A stretch of DNA of 57,630 bases, from contig JAURYB010000145.1 in assembly GCA_030654075.1 (NCBI GenBank), positions 1 through 57,630 of the forward strand, in the 5' to 3' direction. Of this stretch, positions 36,176-46,624 are shown one piece after another. A program made the position numbers and the translations under genes. Source of the stretch: Bacteroidales bacterium (lineage in GTDB: Bacteria; Bacteroidota; Bacteroidia; Bacteroidales; UBA4417). Within the stretch, counting starts at the first letter, position 1. Every line of letters starts with the position of its first letter. The notes beneath the pieces are model-generated. The model searched no databases, had not been told where the DNA came from, and worked only from the letters and a program-made list of their open reading frames with translations.

Positions 36176-39100
36176 TTAATCTCTGTCTTTGATCAATGAA
36201 ACCAGCTCAGCCATAGATAGTTTGGCGGATTGGTCGCTGCCTTCGAGTAAAGTATCGGCAAGGTCGCGCTTGGTATTGTGCAAATGGATGATTTTTTCTT
36301 CGATGGTGTTCTGGGCTACTAATCGGTATATGGTAACCGGACGGATTTGCCCGATTCGGTGCGCCCTGTCCGAAGCCTGGTCTTCAACGGCCGGGTTCCA
36401 CCAGGGATCAAGATGAATTACAAAATCTGCCGCTGTAAGATTTAACCCAAGTCCGCCGGCTTTCAGGCTGATAAGAAACAGGTCACCTTCACCACCCTGG
36501 AACTTCTTCACACTTTTCTCACGGTCGGTCATAGAACAAGAGCCATCTAAATACTGGTAAGTGATCCCAAGGTCATCAAGAGCCTTTCGCACAAGAGCCA
36601 GGTGTGTTACAAACTGGCTAAATACCAGTGCTTTATGTTTGTTTTCGATCAACTCGGCAACAATTTCGAGGAAGGTAGCAAGTTTGGTGGAACTGATATT
36701 GAGTTCAGGATTCACCAATGCGGGGTTGCAACATGCTTGTCGTAGCCTCGTGATTTCTGCCAGGGCTTTCAGGTGTTTTGTTCCTTGTGCGCTGTCATCG
36801 TTTTCCAGGCTGGCAATTGCCTTTCGGCGCAAGGCTTCGTAGAACGCCATTTCTTCGGTGCTTAGTTCCACTTTTCGTATAATCTCTGTTTTGGCCGGTA
36901 ATTCATCCAGCACCGCTGATTTAGTTCTGCGAAGAATAAATGGAGAAATTAGTTTTTTTAAATGCTTTCGGGCGACATCATTTTCGGGTTTAATATAGGT
37001 ATCGGTAAAATGTGAAAGCGATCCTAACAAGCCTGGGTTTATGAAATTAAACAGATTCCATACTTCACCGAGGTGGTTTTGAACGGGTGTTCCGGTAAGT
37101 ATCATACGAAACGGAGCTTGCAACAGCATGGCTGCCTTAGAGGTTTTTGTGTTGTAGTTTTTTATGGAATGCGCTTCGTCAAGAACAATGGTGGCAAAGA
37201 TTGTTTGAGCAAAGGCTTGTTCTTCCGATTGTAAAAGCCCGTAAGATGTAATCAGCAAATCGCCTGGTTCGAGGGATTTTAATGTTTGCGCCCGGTTAAC
37301 AGGGGTAAGCATTTTCACTTTTAAGGAAGGCGCAAATTTAGCAGTTTCGCTTATCCAGTTGGGAATTACCGAAACCGGGCTGATGACCAAAGCTGGGCCA
37401 CTCGGTGCCCGATGCAGCAGTATTGCCAATGCCTGTATGGTTTTTCCCAGGCCCATATCATCGGCCAGGCAGGCACCGGCTTCCCATTCAGCCAGGTGTG
37501 ATAGCCAACGAAATCCTTCTTCCTGGTAAGGGCGAAGGTCGGCCTGAAGATTTGACGGGATTTGCGTTTCCGTATTTTGCACTAAATCCAGGCGGCGTTG
37601 GAAATCTTTCCACGACTTGTCGGATTTCAGATTTGCGACATCACCCAAAAAATCGCCTAACGCTACCGATGCAAATTTATTAATATGCAAACCTTCTTTT
37701 CCTGATGATGAAAATGTACGCAACTCATCCAGTTGCTTTTTTAAACGCTCGCTCAACGCCAGAAACTCACCTTGTTTCAGCTCTATAAAACGGTTATGGC
37801 CTTTTTCGGTGAGTTGGAGCAACTGTTGTATGGTAATCACTGTATCTTCATCAACCTTTAATTCGCCCTGAAGTTCAAACCAATTGGTTTGTGTTTTTAT
37901 TTTGAGATTCAAATTTCCGAAATTAACAGTTCCGCGTATTTTGAAACGTTCACCTTCGGGCCATTCAACAACACATTTATCCTGATGCTCTCCCAGGATA
38001 TCTAATAAATGCAGCGAATCCAACGGATCACCAAACGCGATTAAATCGTTATTGATATCCAGAGTTTCCAGAGCCTGGATTTTCTCCATCAGCTGATTGG
38101 CAAATTCTGCTTCCCTGGCAAGATCGCGGGTTACCTGCAACTGTTCACCTTTTTCGCTGGCAATCAATGTTTTGCCGCCTTTTCCCGGTTTGCAATAAGG
38201 CGGGTGTAAGCCAAAAGGCTTTGCGAAAAGTTCAGCTTTAAGCCCATCACCCATGGGCAACAATTGAACCCTGATGCGTGGATCGGCAGCCACTTTTTTA
38301 ACCTTTGTGTGTTCAGATACCGACAAATCGGAATGAACTGTAAACTGCGAACTGAAGTTGCCTAAAACCTGCATCAGCTTCTCTTTGCCGGATTCGGGTA
38401 CAGTAATTTTTTGTTGCCGGATGGCTTCGATAACCTTCTGCTGTTGAGTGCTCAGGTCGTAAATTTTATAGCGTGTGTTTGTCTCTTTTTCAATAATAAA
38501 CTGTTCTGAGGAATCCGTGATATCCGTTGCCAGCGTATAGCCTTTAAGGGTTTTGACAACCTGAAGTACGGGTTGCGAAGCAATTAATTCAACAGGCAGA
38601 TCGGTAGTACCAAAAAGATAAACATATGGATGTCCAGCCAGTACTTTTATTGCATCGAAAGGAAGTGAATACTCATCATCATAATAACCATTCGAGTGTT
38701 TCACCTGTTTCGAAACCCGGTAATCCTGCTCCATCATTCCCTCCACTTTCCCGGCGTAAAAGGTTTTAAGCGCAATATTCCTCCCGGTTGACCATGCACC
38801 TTTCGCGGTGCGGGACTGTAAAACAGGTTGTATAAAGAGCCGTTTAAAATTTATATAGTAAACCACCCTGTATTTCCCCTGTTCGTCTTTCCCTTTGGCA
38901 TTGCCGTTTCCGGCTCCCATCGAAAGAAAGACATTGAGTGATTTTTCCCAGTCTTCCTGCCTCGAAATATGCGATAGTGCCGGCGGGAAACCAAAATTGC
39001 CTGCTATTTTTTGAAACAAGGTATCATTTTCCGCATCATTGTTCCATTGCTTCAGGATGTATGCCGCTTCATAAGCCAGCAGGCGATAACCATTCGTCCA

Positions 39101-40237
39101 CGCTTTTTGAGTAATTTGAAAAGCTGTAGTTAAAAATTTTCTGTCAGGCACGCTTTCAACCAGGTATAAAACCATAAAACTGATCAAACCTCGATAGTCC
39201 TGGGAATCGGCCAGAATATTTTCATAAAGTAATTCCAGGCTCTTCGAAAGCGATTTCTTATCATTTACAGCATAATACAACACAGGTAAATAAATAACAT
39301 CGCTGGACGAATAGCTCTTTTTTTGTACGGCGAGATGGATTTTTTGAAAGACAGGGGCAGATTCTTCAGGCGCTATGGATAACAAGGCTATGAGGTAATA
39401 AAATGCGTCATGGGGAACGATTGGCAATTGTGATCCTCTGACGAATAAACGCTGGGATTTTAAACTTCTTTCAAAATAAGCCAGCGCTAACTTTATATCG
39501 CCTTTAAGTAAATGCGATAGAGCCGGTATGGTATGGTTTGTGACTTCAAATGTATTTGCGGCCAGCGCTTCGTTCAGATTGCCGAGATGGAAGTTTTGGT
39601 TTACGCTGACTGCTGGAAGTTTTATAGCATTTTCGGGAGACACCTTTGTTTTGAAATCCTCAATATACTTATGCATCTGAGCTATAGGTTCCAGTTCTGA
39701 TATGCATTTCTGGATTTTATTTTCCAGCAACTGACTTACAATCGAAATTTTCATCAACGAAAGACTCTCGTTGTAAGGAACATAATCCAGTATCCCGGTC
39801 ATGAAGTAGCTCAGTTGAGCGAAACCGTTATTCAGAAACTTTAATTCAGCTTCCTGATATTTGAGTTGATTAAATAACAGGCAGTGCAAAAAATCCCGCA
39901 AATTCCTGATATACGACGTACCGTAATAAAAATACCTGTACCTGTCGTTTACGTATTCCCACTCAAACGTATAACTTTTCAATTGAGGAAAGATGTAAAT
40001 CAAAAACTCCGGTGAAACTGAATACCCTCCTTCTTTGAGTGATTTGACGAATAAGCCATTTTTACAGGCATCTTCCAGAAAGATTTCGACTAATTTATTC
40101 GAGATTTTCTTTCTGCGCAATGAATTTGCCGGGAAATAATAAACTGAAATATTATCGGCAATCATGGCACCAATGTTTAACACGAATTGCTCACTATCCG
40201 ATAAAGAATTGTAATAGTCTATCTGCTTAAGATTCAT
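36176..40237 (-). CDS. SNF2-family DEAD/DEAH ATPase (Swi2/Snf2 helicase-like)
   Basis: A 1353-residue cytoplasmic protein. The first 850 residues or so are an extended region without catalytic motifs, with helical repeats at the start and a beta-rich part later. The C-terminal 500 residues are a full SNF2 motor: motif I LADDMGLGKTIQALAIL, motif II VLDEAHSIKNY, motif III LTGTPVQNHLGEVW, then the helicase C domain with LVFSQFVTHLALV, QYLDGSCSMTDREKSV, FLISLKAGGLGLNLTAAD and DPWWNPAVEDQASDRAHRIGQ. Bacterial SNF2 proteins of the HepA/RapA-like or phage-defence-linked kinds share this motor, but no defence genes lie around it. The start is the ATG at 40237. The N-terminal region has no zinc-finger (SWIM) motif that I can see. 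Confidence 0.92.
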   Translation of the reverse strand: MNLKQIDYYNSLSDSEQFVLNIGAMIADNISVYYFPANSLRRKKISNKLVEIFLEDACKNGLFVKSLKEGGYSVSPEFLIYIFPQLKSYTFEWEYVNDRYRYFYYGTSYIRNLRDFLHCLLFNQLKYQEAELKFLNNGFAQLSYFMTGILDYVPYNESLSLMKISIVSQLLENKIQKCISELEPIAQMHKYIEDFKTKVSPENAIKLPAVSVNQNFHLGNLNEALAANTFEVTNHTIPALSHLLKGDIKLALAYFERSLKSQRLFVRGSQLPIVPHDAFYYLIALLSIAPEESAPVFQKIHLAVQKKSYSSSDVIYLPVLYYAVNDKKSLSKSLELLYENILADSQDYRGLISFMVLYLVESVPDRKFLTTAFQITQKAWTNGYRLLAYEAAYILKQWNNDAENDTLFQKIAGNFGFPPALSHISRQEDWEKSLNVFLSMGAGNGNAKGKDEQGKYRVVYYINFKRLFIQPVLQSRTAKGAWSTGRNIALKTFYAGKVEGMMEQDYRVSKQVKHSNGYYDDEYSLPFDAIKVLAGHPYVYLFGTTDLPVELIASQPVLQVVKTLKGYTLATDITDSSEQFIIEKETNTRYKIYDLSTQQQKVIEAIRQQKITVPESGKEKLMQVLGNFSSQFTVHSDLSVSEHTKVKKVAADPRIRVQLLPMGDGLKAELFAKPFGLHPPYCKPGKGGKTLIASEKGEQLQVTRDLAREAEFANQLMEKIQALETLDINNDLIAFGDPLDSLHLLDILGEHQDKCVVEWPEGERFKIRGTVNFGNLNLKIKTQTNWFELQGELKVDEDTVITIQQLLQLTEKGHNRFIELKQGEFLALSERLKKQLDELRTFSSSGKEGLHINKFASVALGDFLGDVANLKSDKSWKDFQRRLDLVQNTETQIPSNLQADLRPYQEEGFRWLSHLAEWEAGACLADDMGLGKTIQALAILLHRAPSGPALVISPVSVIPNWISETAKFAPSLKVKMLTPVNRAQTLKSLEPGDLLITSYGLLQSEEQAFAQTIFATIVLDEAHSIKNYNTKTSKAAMLLQAPFRMILTGTPVQNHLGEVWNLFNFINPGLLGSLSHFTDTYIKPENDVARKHLKKLISPFILRRTKSAVLDELPAKTEIIRKVELSTEEMAFYEALRRKAIASLENDDSAQGTKHLKALAEITRLRQACCNPALVNPELNISSTKLATFLEIVAELIENKHKALVFSQFVTHLALVRKALDDLGITYQYLDGSCSMTDREKSVKKFQGGEGDLFLISLKAGGLGLNLTAADFVIHLDPWWNPAVEDQASDRAHRIGQIRPVTIYRLVAQNTIEEKIIHLHNTKRDLADTLLEGSDQSAKLSMAELVSLIKDRD

Positions 40238-40359
40238 GGAAAAATAGAGGCTATGGATTTAAAATACAAAAGTATAGTTTGTAGTCAGATTATCATTAAA
40301 TTCTTAAGTGCTAATCTGGTTATTTGTATAAAAATCCATTAAAAACCATATAAGGCTAT

Positions 40360-40611
40360 ATGCCATTTCGGGTTCTGCTGGCCGATCATAATGCCAACGA
40401 GCAGCGAATTATCAAGAGCAAGCTGCAATGGACAGTGGTGCGCCCGAGTGCACTCACGGAAGGTCCGGGAACAGAAACTGTAAATCATGGGAACCCAAAA
40501 ACTATACCACACGGCAATCCACGGATATCGCGGACTGATTTAGCTTCGTTTATGCTTGAGCAGCTATCCGGTACCAGTACTATAAATACAGGTGTATGGC
40601 TTTATGGATGA
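40360..40611 (+). pseudogene. C-terminal remnant of an NAD(P)-binding (SDR-like) protein gene
   Basis: The reading frame covers only the last 80 residues or so of an atypical SDR: LLADHNANEQRIIKSKLQWT and VVRPSALTEGPGT, then ISRTDLASFMLEQL. In intact relatives the WTVVRP motif sits at about two thirds of the protein, after the Rossmann core. Here the nucleotide-binding half is missing, and the ATG falls inside the fold. It lies between the SNF2 gene (divergent) and the histidine kinase. I judge it a deletion remnant. It is not a copy of the intact gene at 34809, whose sequence differs at this motif. Confidence 0.75.
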
Positions 40612-40669
40612 AATGCATAACCCAATAAAATCGGTTATTTGCTTCTTAAAAAGTCTTTAAAACAAAGAT

Positions 40670-42346
40670 TTAAATATCCGTTTCCGCGGGAAGTGTAAAA
40701 TAGAAAGTTGATCCCTTTCCCGGTTCACTCTCCACCCAAATGATGCCATCAAGCATTTCCACGTAAGCCTTGGTGATAGATAGCCCAAGGCCCGCGCCTT
40801 CGTATATTTTGGACAATGAATTATCGGCTTGTGTAAAACGACCGAAAATCGCTTGTTGCTTATCCATTTCAATGCCAATGCCGGTATCTTTTACAAAATA
40901 CTCTATGTATTTACCTTTCAGCACATAGCCTATTTCGATGGAACCTCTTTTCGTGTATTTGATAGCATTTTTCAGCAATTGGGTGAGAATTGTATCAAGT
41001 TTTTCGCGATCTGTTCGTATATGTGATCCTTCTGTTTCCGAATTGTTACTAATAGTCAGGTGAACGCCTTTCTTGTCAGCTTCAGGTTTAAAAATGGCAT
41101 AGATACTATCTAATTGCCCGTCAATATTTATTAATGATTGGTTTATCTCTGTCTGACCCGACTCAATTCTTGATATTTCGATCAGGTCGGTGATGGTATT
41201 GAGCATGCGGGCACTGCTTTTCTCAATTATAGTGATGTATTCCTGCATTTGCTCTGCCGAAAGTGAAGCTGTTTTAAGCATATCTGCAAAACCAAGTATT
41301 CCATGCATAGGTGTTCGGATTTCATGCGCTATATTAGATAGGAATGCTGATTTCAGTTTGTCACTCTCTTCTGCCTTTTGTTTGGCAAGTTCAAGTGTTT
41401 TCCTCTGGTTGAAATAGTCTTCGAACAGTATTCCAATATAACTGAATTCACCGGCTGATTGCTGCAGTTTACTTATAGCCGTTGTATTTTCTGATTCCAG
41501 TATTTTGGTGATCAGATTTAAGGGCTGATAAATCCATAGTCTGGCATACACAATATACACTACCATTCCCAGCATAAATGAGATAACCGTTATGAGTAAC
41601 AGAGATTTGGATGTTCTGAAATTAAGATTAAAATCACGGTTGAAAACTATGTGTGAAACTGTTTTATGATCAGCAGAAGTTAGATTTTTCGAAACGGAAA
41701 GTACACTGTGGTCACTGCTGTTTTTTTGATCGGATAATTGCTGAAAATCAACATGCGAACTCGTTATTTTGCTCAATTTTGTCTTGAACGACAGATCCCA
41801 GAAGCGAACCAGGAATACGTAACCGGAAGGTTGGGTTTTATTATGGAACCGGTCGAAAGTAGGATGTATTGAGGCGGCACTTACTTCTACCAATCCTTCG
41901 GTGGTTAAAAGAAAGAAATTTGAATATCGCAGCTTTAGCATTTCCGAAACGGCAGAACGGGGGATGAACCTGCGGGATAAAATTTTCAGAGATGATGTTT
42001 CGCTTATGATGTTGAATGCCGTATCGTAAACACAAATGTAATCGACCTTCAGGCTATTAATTGCTCCGATGATGTGTTCGTTGTACCATTTGGTGCTTCT
42101 GCTTTTGGTAAATTCAACCAGGTCGTCCGAACTTGTAAAATCATTTACCGCGATACGCATGGATTCAGAGTTCAGGTCGAGTAAGGATTCAACCTCGTTA
42201 TAAAACTGTGTTTGAGCCGAGTCATAAACCTGTTTTTCCTGGATCAGGGTATAAAAATATAAGGATGTAAAGAGTAACAGAAATATAATTGCTGATATGG
42301 AAAGCAATAAAATTACCCGTTCATAAATAGTTTTAAGCTTTATCAT
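40670..42346 (-). CDS. Membrane sensor histidine kinase
   Basis: A 558-residue kinase. Membrane spans at about 12-33 and 248-269 enclose a periplasmic sensor of about 210 residues, whose pattern (LNSESMRIAVNDFTSSDDLVEF) resembles a CHASE4-type domain. HisKA follows with H341 in LSNIAHEIRTPMHGILGF, then HATPase with LKNAIKYTKRG, KDTGIGIEMDKQQAIFGRF and GAGLGLSITKAYVEML. No receiver domain is present, and no response regulator gene lies next to it, so the partner is encoded elsewhere. The neighbouring ABC genes may or may not be regulated by it. Confidence 0.88.
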   Translation of the reverse strand: MIKLKTIYERVILLLSISAIIFLLLFTSLYFYTLIQEKQVYDSAQTQFYNEVESLLDLNSESMRIAVNDFTSSDDLVEFTKSRSTKWYNEHIIGAINSLKVDYICVYDTAFNIISETSSLKILSRRFIPRSAVSEMLKLRYSNFFLLTTEGLVEVSAASIHPTFDRFHNKTQPSGYVFLVRFWDLSFKTKLSKITSSHVDFQQLSDQKNSSDHSVLSVSKNLTSADHKTVSHIVFNRDFNLNFRTSKSLLLITVISFMLGMVVYIVYARLWIYQPLNLITKILESENTTAISKLQQSAGEFSYIGILFEDYFNQRKTLELAKQKAEESDKLKSAFLSNIAHEIRTPMHGILGFADMLKTASLSAEQMQEYITIIEKSSARMLNTITDLIEISRIESGQTEINQSLINIDGQLDSIYAIFKPEADKKGVHLTISNNSETEGSHIRTDREKLDTILTQLLKNAIKYTKRGSIEIGYVLKGKYIEYFVKDTGIGIEMDKQQAIFGRFTQADNSLSKIYEGAGLGLSITKAYVEMLDGIIWVESEPGKGSTFYFTLPAETDI

Positions 42347-42475
42347 TTAAAGTTGTTTTTAGTATTCATGGCTTCACTCAATCCGAGACCATAACAAGAT
42401 GGAATGTTTATTACAACAAATATATGTCAAATACTTTTGAGCTATTGTATTAAACGCCAATTCTTAAACATTATT

Positions 42476-45400
42476 TTACTCAATTCGCAGCGATTGCACA
42501 AGGTTTTTCTTTAATGAAGATTTTATCGGGAAATAAATCCAGGCAAATCCGTTTAATACTATTAACAGAAGAATTAGTAGGAGAAAAGTAGTTGGTAGTT
42601 GGAAAGTAAGGGAAAAGAATGAAGGTAGAATTCCCGCAAAAGCTGCAATTACGCCGATACCAATTCCGGAAAAAAGCAGAAAAAGATGTTCGGTAAAAAT
42701 AAGTTTCACTATATACCTTTGGCCGAAGCCAAGTGCCTGGTATAGCGCGATTTCCTGTTTTCGCTCTGCCAGATTGCGCAGTAAAACAATACCCAGTCCA
42801 ATGGTACCGATAATAATACCAAGTCCGCTAAGCATCATAAATATGGTAAGGTACGTGTTTGTAACCGAGTTAAATTGTGCCAGTCGTTCAGAAGCAGGGG
42901 TAACTACCATACCATAATCCTGAAAAAGATAAGAAAGCCGGTCGGATATTTCCTTACGTTTTGCGTATGCACCATCTATCAGCATTACTTTGGACCCGCT
43001 GGTGGAAGGAAAATATTTCTGAAAAAGATCCGCCGAAACGAGCACATTTCCCTGGAATACTGAGTTATTTAACCCGCCCATGATTTTTACTCCAAGTGTC
43101 TGGCCCCTTTCATCGGTATAGAATAATGTATCCCCGACTTTTTTGAATAAATTCCATTGAATCACTGTTTGATCAATAAAACCGGGAATAATACCCGGCG
43201 CCAGCGGTATATTCAACGCCAGCCAGGGATGTTGGGTACGGACTGAAGGTTCCCGGTTTGCAAAGCTGAATGAATGCTGCTGATCGAAATAGGCCGGATT
43301 AACACCTAAAATTGCGGGTTGTAATGCCTGGTTCAGATTTAAGCAACTTGCATCGTTACCATCGAGACGCAGCATTTGTAAATACCGTACGTTAGTAAGG
43401 CTCGTTTCATCACTAAGCCCGTATTCCTTTTTGCCTTCTGCAGAATTAAGATCATTTAAAACAGGTACTGTTGATTCGGCCCAGAAAAGGAAACCACCTG
43501 TGCCGGATTGCCTGGTGTTTTCGGTTCCGTAAAATGTTTTACGGTTGGCGCCGGTGATAATTACGGTAAATGTTCCGATTGACAACAACGCCACGACAGT
43601 AATGGTCCGGCGCCTTTTAAGATTTGCATTGCGGAGAATCAGTGTAAAAAATCCGGGAAGCATGCTTTTTGATTTTTCGCTGGCATGTAAAAGCAAACTG
43701 TTCAACAACGAAATGCACGCAAGCAGTATTAATCCTCCTGCTGAAAGAAAAGGTACAGAATCACCGGCATGGCTGGAAATAAATGAATAAACAATTATTG
43801 CGACTGCAACAGCAAAAAACAAAACGGACAGCGCAAAACTTATTTTTTTTCGTGAACGGTTTGCTGCGGGAGAGTGAATATCAATTCCTTTAACCATTAC
43901 AGATAGGGGCTTTCGCAGGTTTTGTAGCAATACAAAGAGCAGTGTCAGTAAAGCGGTAATTACACCCAAAGCGAAACCCAGAAAAAGTGTAGACGGTTTC
44001 AGGTGTATCTGCAGCATTGAAGTGTTTACAGCATCCTGCCACAGCGTATTAAGCCCGGTTAATAAAAGATTGTTATACAGTATGCCGGTGATAGTTCCAA
44101 TCATGCTCCCTGATATTACAACTAAAATAGTCTCCAGAAATAAAATCCGGATTATCAGCTTTTTACTGAAACCTAATGTTGCCAGAACAGCCGTTTCGGA
44201 CATGCGTTTCTGTGCGTGCAGCGAAAACAACAAAGCTGTAAGCATTAGGGCGGCTGCAATGATGAAAAAACTCAGGCTCAGGAATAATCCACCAAAATCA
44301 GTGGAGTTAGCTGCTGCTGTTTGGCCTATGGCATAAACATTATTTACTGCAAGTCCATTTTCCCGTGGATTAAGATGAGCCATTAAACTGCTTTTATAAA
44401 AAGCTAATGTATTGATGTCAGCATTAAACCTGTATGCAGTTGCATTACCGAAGGCATTATCCCATAGTTGCTCACCTGCGGCAATTGATATAAAAGCTTT
44501 GGGTGTTCCCCGAAAATCGTTCCAGTATTTTTCGTCCTTATCCCTGATATTATCCAGGTTCACGGGAGCACCGGTTTCCCAGTCGCGGCAGTTGCCGGCA
44601 TCCGACATACCCGGGAAATCAGGCATCAGAGTCTGGTCAAATTCCGGATCAGTGATGGGTAAAATCATTTTTATGCGGAAACGGGTGCTGTCTTCCACCA
44701 GTTTCCGGAATGATCCCATTTTAAAATACCGTAAAGTAAGTGAATCACCCTGTTTTACTGATAAATCGCTGGCAAGCCAGTCGCTGATGATAATTTCGCG
44801 GTCAGATAATTGTTGGCCAGGTAGAACCGAGTCTTTTGCAGTTACAAAGGAATATGGGGTTGATTTTCCGTTTGTTGAAATCGCATTTACAAGGTAAGTA
44901 AGCACAGGCTTAGCTTCCGGAATGCTTGTTTTAATTGCTTTTGCCGTGTTATCATCAATAAATATCCTTCCGGATCGGATTTCGAAGTTTCCATTTCCTG
45001 ATAAATTCCTGAACTCAATTCCCGCATCTTCCGGTTTCCAGCTTTGGAGAATCAGGGAATCCAGTTTTGGAATAGTCAGGTCTTTACTTTTTGTATCTGC
45101 GATCAACAATACATTGGCATTTCCTGGTAATTCAACCTTTCGCGACATTGCTGCCAGGTTGATAAAAACATTGAATGGTGCCGATTGGTTGCTTTTTAAA
45201 CTGAATCGTCCCATTTGCCGATCGTCTGCTAAGCCGGATACCTTTAGCCTGAAAGTAATGAGCGGCTCTTTTTCCGACACAAAAGGAGCATTTGCGGAAG
45301 CTTTAGCCTGTTTACGTATTTTCAGGATGAATTCATCACCGGGTTTCAGATTCAGCTTTTCCGCTACATTCCGGCTTAATATGGCTTCATCGTCACCAGG

Positions 45401-45775
45401 CAGCGGTGTTGGAGAATCCCACAATTTCAGAAACTGGGTATCAACACCCAGCACCTCAACCCGGTTAAGTTGTGTGTTTTTATCCGTATTTACTGCAATG
45501 CCTTCGAGTTGCAATACCGGAACAACAAGTGTTTTAGTGTGTTTTGATAAATCGTTGGCAAGCTTTTGCCTGAAAAAACGATCACCCGACTGAATAGCAA
45601 ATCGGATCTTGCCTAGCCTGATATCCGTCAACTGTCCGAGGCTATAACTTACTGAATCACCAACCACTAATGCGCCCGTAAGCACCGCGGTGCTGATAGC
45701 CGTACCGGCCAGGATCGCCAGGTAGGCTTTCCGGTAGTATTTCAGGTTGCTGAGGATCAGGTGAAAGAGAGACAT
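42476..45775 (-). CDS. FtsX/MacB-type ABC transporter permease
   Basis: A 1099-residue permease with a first span at about 17-38, a large MacB-type periplasmic domain (about 40-490), and then about ten membrane spans in two FtsX-like blocks. The first block runs from FGGLFLSLSFFIIAAALML to about 700. The last is IFMMLSGLGIIIGTIGLGIV onward, with ERKQEIALYQALGF, a characteristic FtsX cytoplasmic loop. A second extracytoplasmic domain lies at about 755-965. Family members transport lipoproteins, peptides or macrolides or act as mechanotransmitters. It pairs with the ATPase gene 162 bases upstream on the same strand. The substrate is unknown. Confidence 0.88.
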   Translation of the reverse strand: MSLFHLILSNLKYYRKAYLAILAGTAISTAVLTGALVVGDSVSYSLGQLTDIRLGKIRFAIQSGDRFFRQKLANDLSKHTKTLVVPVLQLEGIAVNTDKNTQLNRVEVLGVDTQFLKLWDSPTPLPGDDEAILSRNVAEKLNLKPGDEFILKIRKQAKASANAPFVSEKEPLITFRLKVSGLADDRQMGRFSLKSNQSAPFNVFINLAAMSRKVELPGNANVLLIADTKSKDLTIPKLDSLILQSWKPEDAGIEFRNLSGNGNFEIRSGRIFIDDNTAKAIKTSIPEAKPVLTYLVNAISTNGKSTPYSFVTAKDSVLPGQQLSDREIIISDWLASDLSVKQGDSLTLRYFKMGSFRKLVEDSTRFRIKMILPITDPEFDQTLMPDFPGMSDAGNCRDWETGAPVNLDNIRDKDEKYWNDFRGTPKAFISIAAGEQLWDNAFGNATAYRFNADINTLAFYKSSLMAHLNPRENGLAVNNVYAIGQTAAANSTDFGGLFLSLSFFIIAAALMLTALLFSLHAQKRMSETAVLATLGFSKKLIIRILFLETILVVISGSMIGTITGILYNNLLLTGLNTLWQDAVNTSMLQIHLKPSTLFLGFALGVITALLTLLFVLLQNLRKPLSVMVKGIDIHSPAANRSRKKISFALSVLFFAVAVAIIVYSFISSHAGDSVPFLSAGGLILLACISLLNSLLLHASEKSKSMLPGFFTLILRNANLKRRRTITVVALLSIGTFTVIITGANRKTFYGTENTRQSGTGGFLFWAESTVPVLNDLNSAEGKKEYGLSDETSLTNVRYLQMLRLDGNDASCLNLNQALQPAILGVNPAYFDQQHSFSFANREPSVRTQHPWLALNIPLAPGIIPGFIDQTVIQWNLFKKVGDTLFYTDERGQTLGVKIMGGLNNSVFQGNVLVSADLFQKYFPSTSGSKVMLIDGAYAKRKEISDRLSYLFQDYGMVVTPASERLAQFNSVTNTYLTIFMMLSGLGIIIGTIGLGIVLLRNLAERKQEIALYQALGFGQRYIVKLIFTEHLFLLFSGIGIGVIAAFAGILPSFFSLTFQLPTTFLLLILLLIVLNGFAWIYFPIKSSLKKNLVQSLRIE

Positions 45776-45937
45776 GGATTGTTTTAGTTGTTGGGGTCAG
45801 TCACAAAGTGAAAAATTAATTTCTAACACTAAACACTTAACATATAATGAATAAGTTTCAGCAGCAGTTCACTTTTTCATTTTTTGTTATATGTTTTTCA
45901 TTTTAAGGTAAGATCGTCAAACCATTTCCCCCATTTT

Positions 45938-46624
45938 CTATTTACTTATCACCAATCTCCCCTCCCGAAGCTGATATATCTTATCCATTTTAGCAGCCAG
46001 CTCCATCGAATGAGTAACAATAACCATGGCAACATTCTGTTCCCGGTTAAGTTCAGCGAGTAAGGTTGATAGTTTTTCAGCACTCGCGGCATCCAGCGAT
46101 CCGGTTGGCTCATCGGCAAGCAATAAGCGTGGCTGATTAATAAGAGCGCGTACCACTGCGGCCCGTTGGCATTCACCCACCGAAAGCTGCGAAGGATACT
46201 GACGCATATGCTCTTTTAATCCAACCCTTTCAATCAGATGAACGGCACGCTCCCCTGCTGCTTTTGAGGCACTCATATCTTTTTGCGGCAAAACCGGAAG
46301 CATTACATTTTCGAAAAGTGTAAGCTGTGGCAGCAAATGGTGCATCTGAAAAACAAAGCCTATAAAGGTATTTCGAAGGTCAGCCAGTTGGGTTTCCCGC
46401 ATTTGGTCAACAGCAACACCTTCAAGAAGAACTTTGCCTGATGAAGGTTTGTCGAGAGTGCCAAGGATATTAAGTAGCGTGCTTTTTCCCGAACCCGACG
46501 GCCCGACAATGGCAATCCGTTCATTATTGGCAACCTGCAACGATATCTCCTGAAGAACTTGGTTCCGGACCGAAGAATCCTGTTGCTCATAGTATTTTGT
46601 AATCCGACTCAGTTCCGCAAGCAT
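45938..46624 (-). CDS. ABC transporter ATP-binding protein (LolD/MacB type)
   Basis: A 228-residue nucleotide-binding domain of the LolD/MacB branch. Walker A is GPSGSGKSTLLN, the Q-loop is FVFQMHHLLPQLT, Walker B is RLLLADEPTGSLD and the switch is IVTHS. The signature is LSVGECQRAAV, with V in place of the usual second G (LSGGEQQR). The residues that contact ATP (S and G) are kept. The permease gene follows after 162 bases, which is a wide gap for a two-gene exporter but still likely one unit. Confidence 0.92.
   Translation of the reverse strand: MLAELSRITKYYEQQDSSVRNQVLQEISLQVANNERIAIVGPSGSGKSTLLNILGTLDKPSSGKVLLEGVAVDQMRETQLADLRNTFIGFVFQMHHLLPQLTLFENVMLPVLPQKDMSASKAAGERAVHLIERVGLKEHMRQYPSQLSVGECQRAAVVRALINQPRLLLADEPTGSLDAASAEKLSTLLAELNREQNVAMVIVTHSMELAAKMDKIYQLREGRLVISK

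Noticed and set aside
36176..40237. Phage-defence island around the SNF2 gene
   Set aside because: Neighbours are a VOC protein, an SDR remnant and a histidine kinase; no nuclease, methylase or other defence gene is present.
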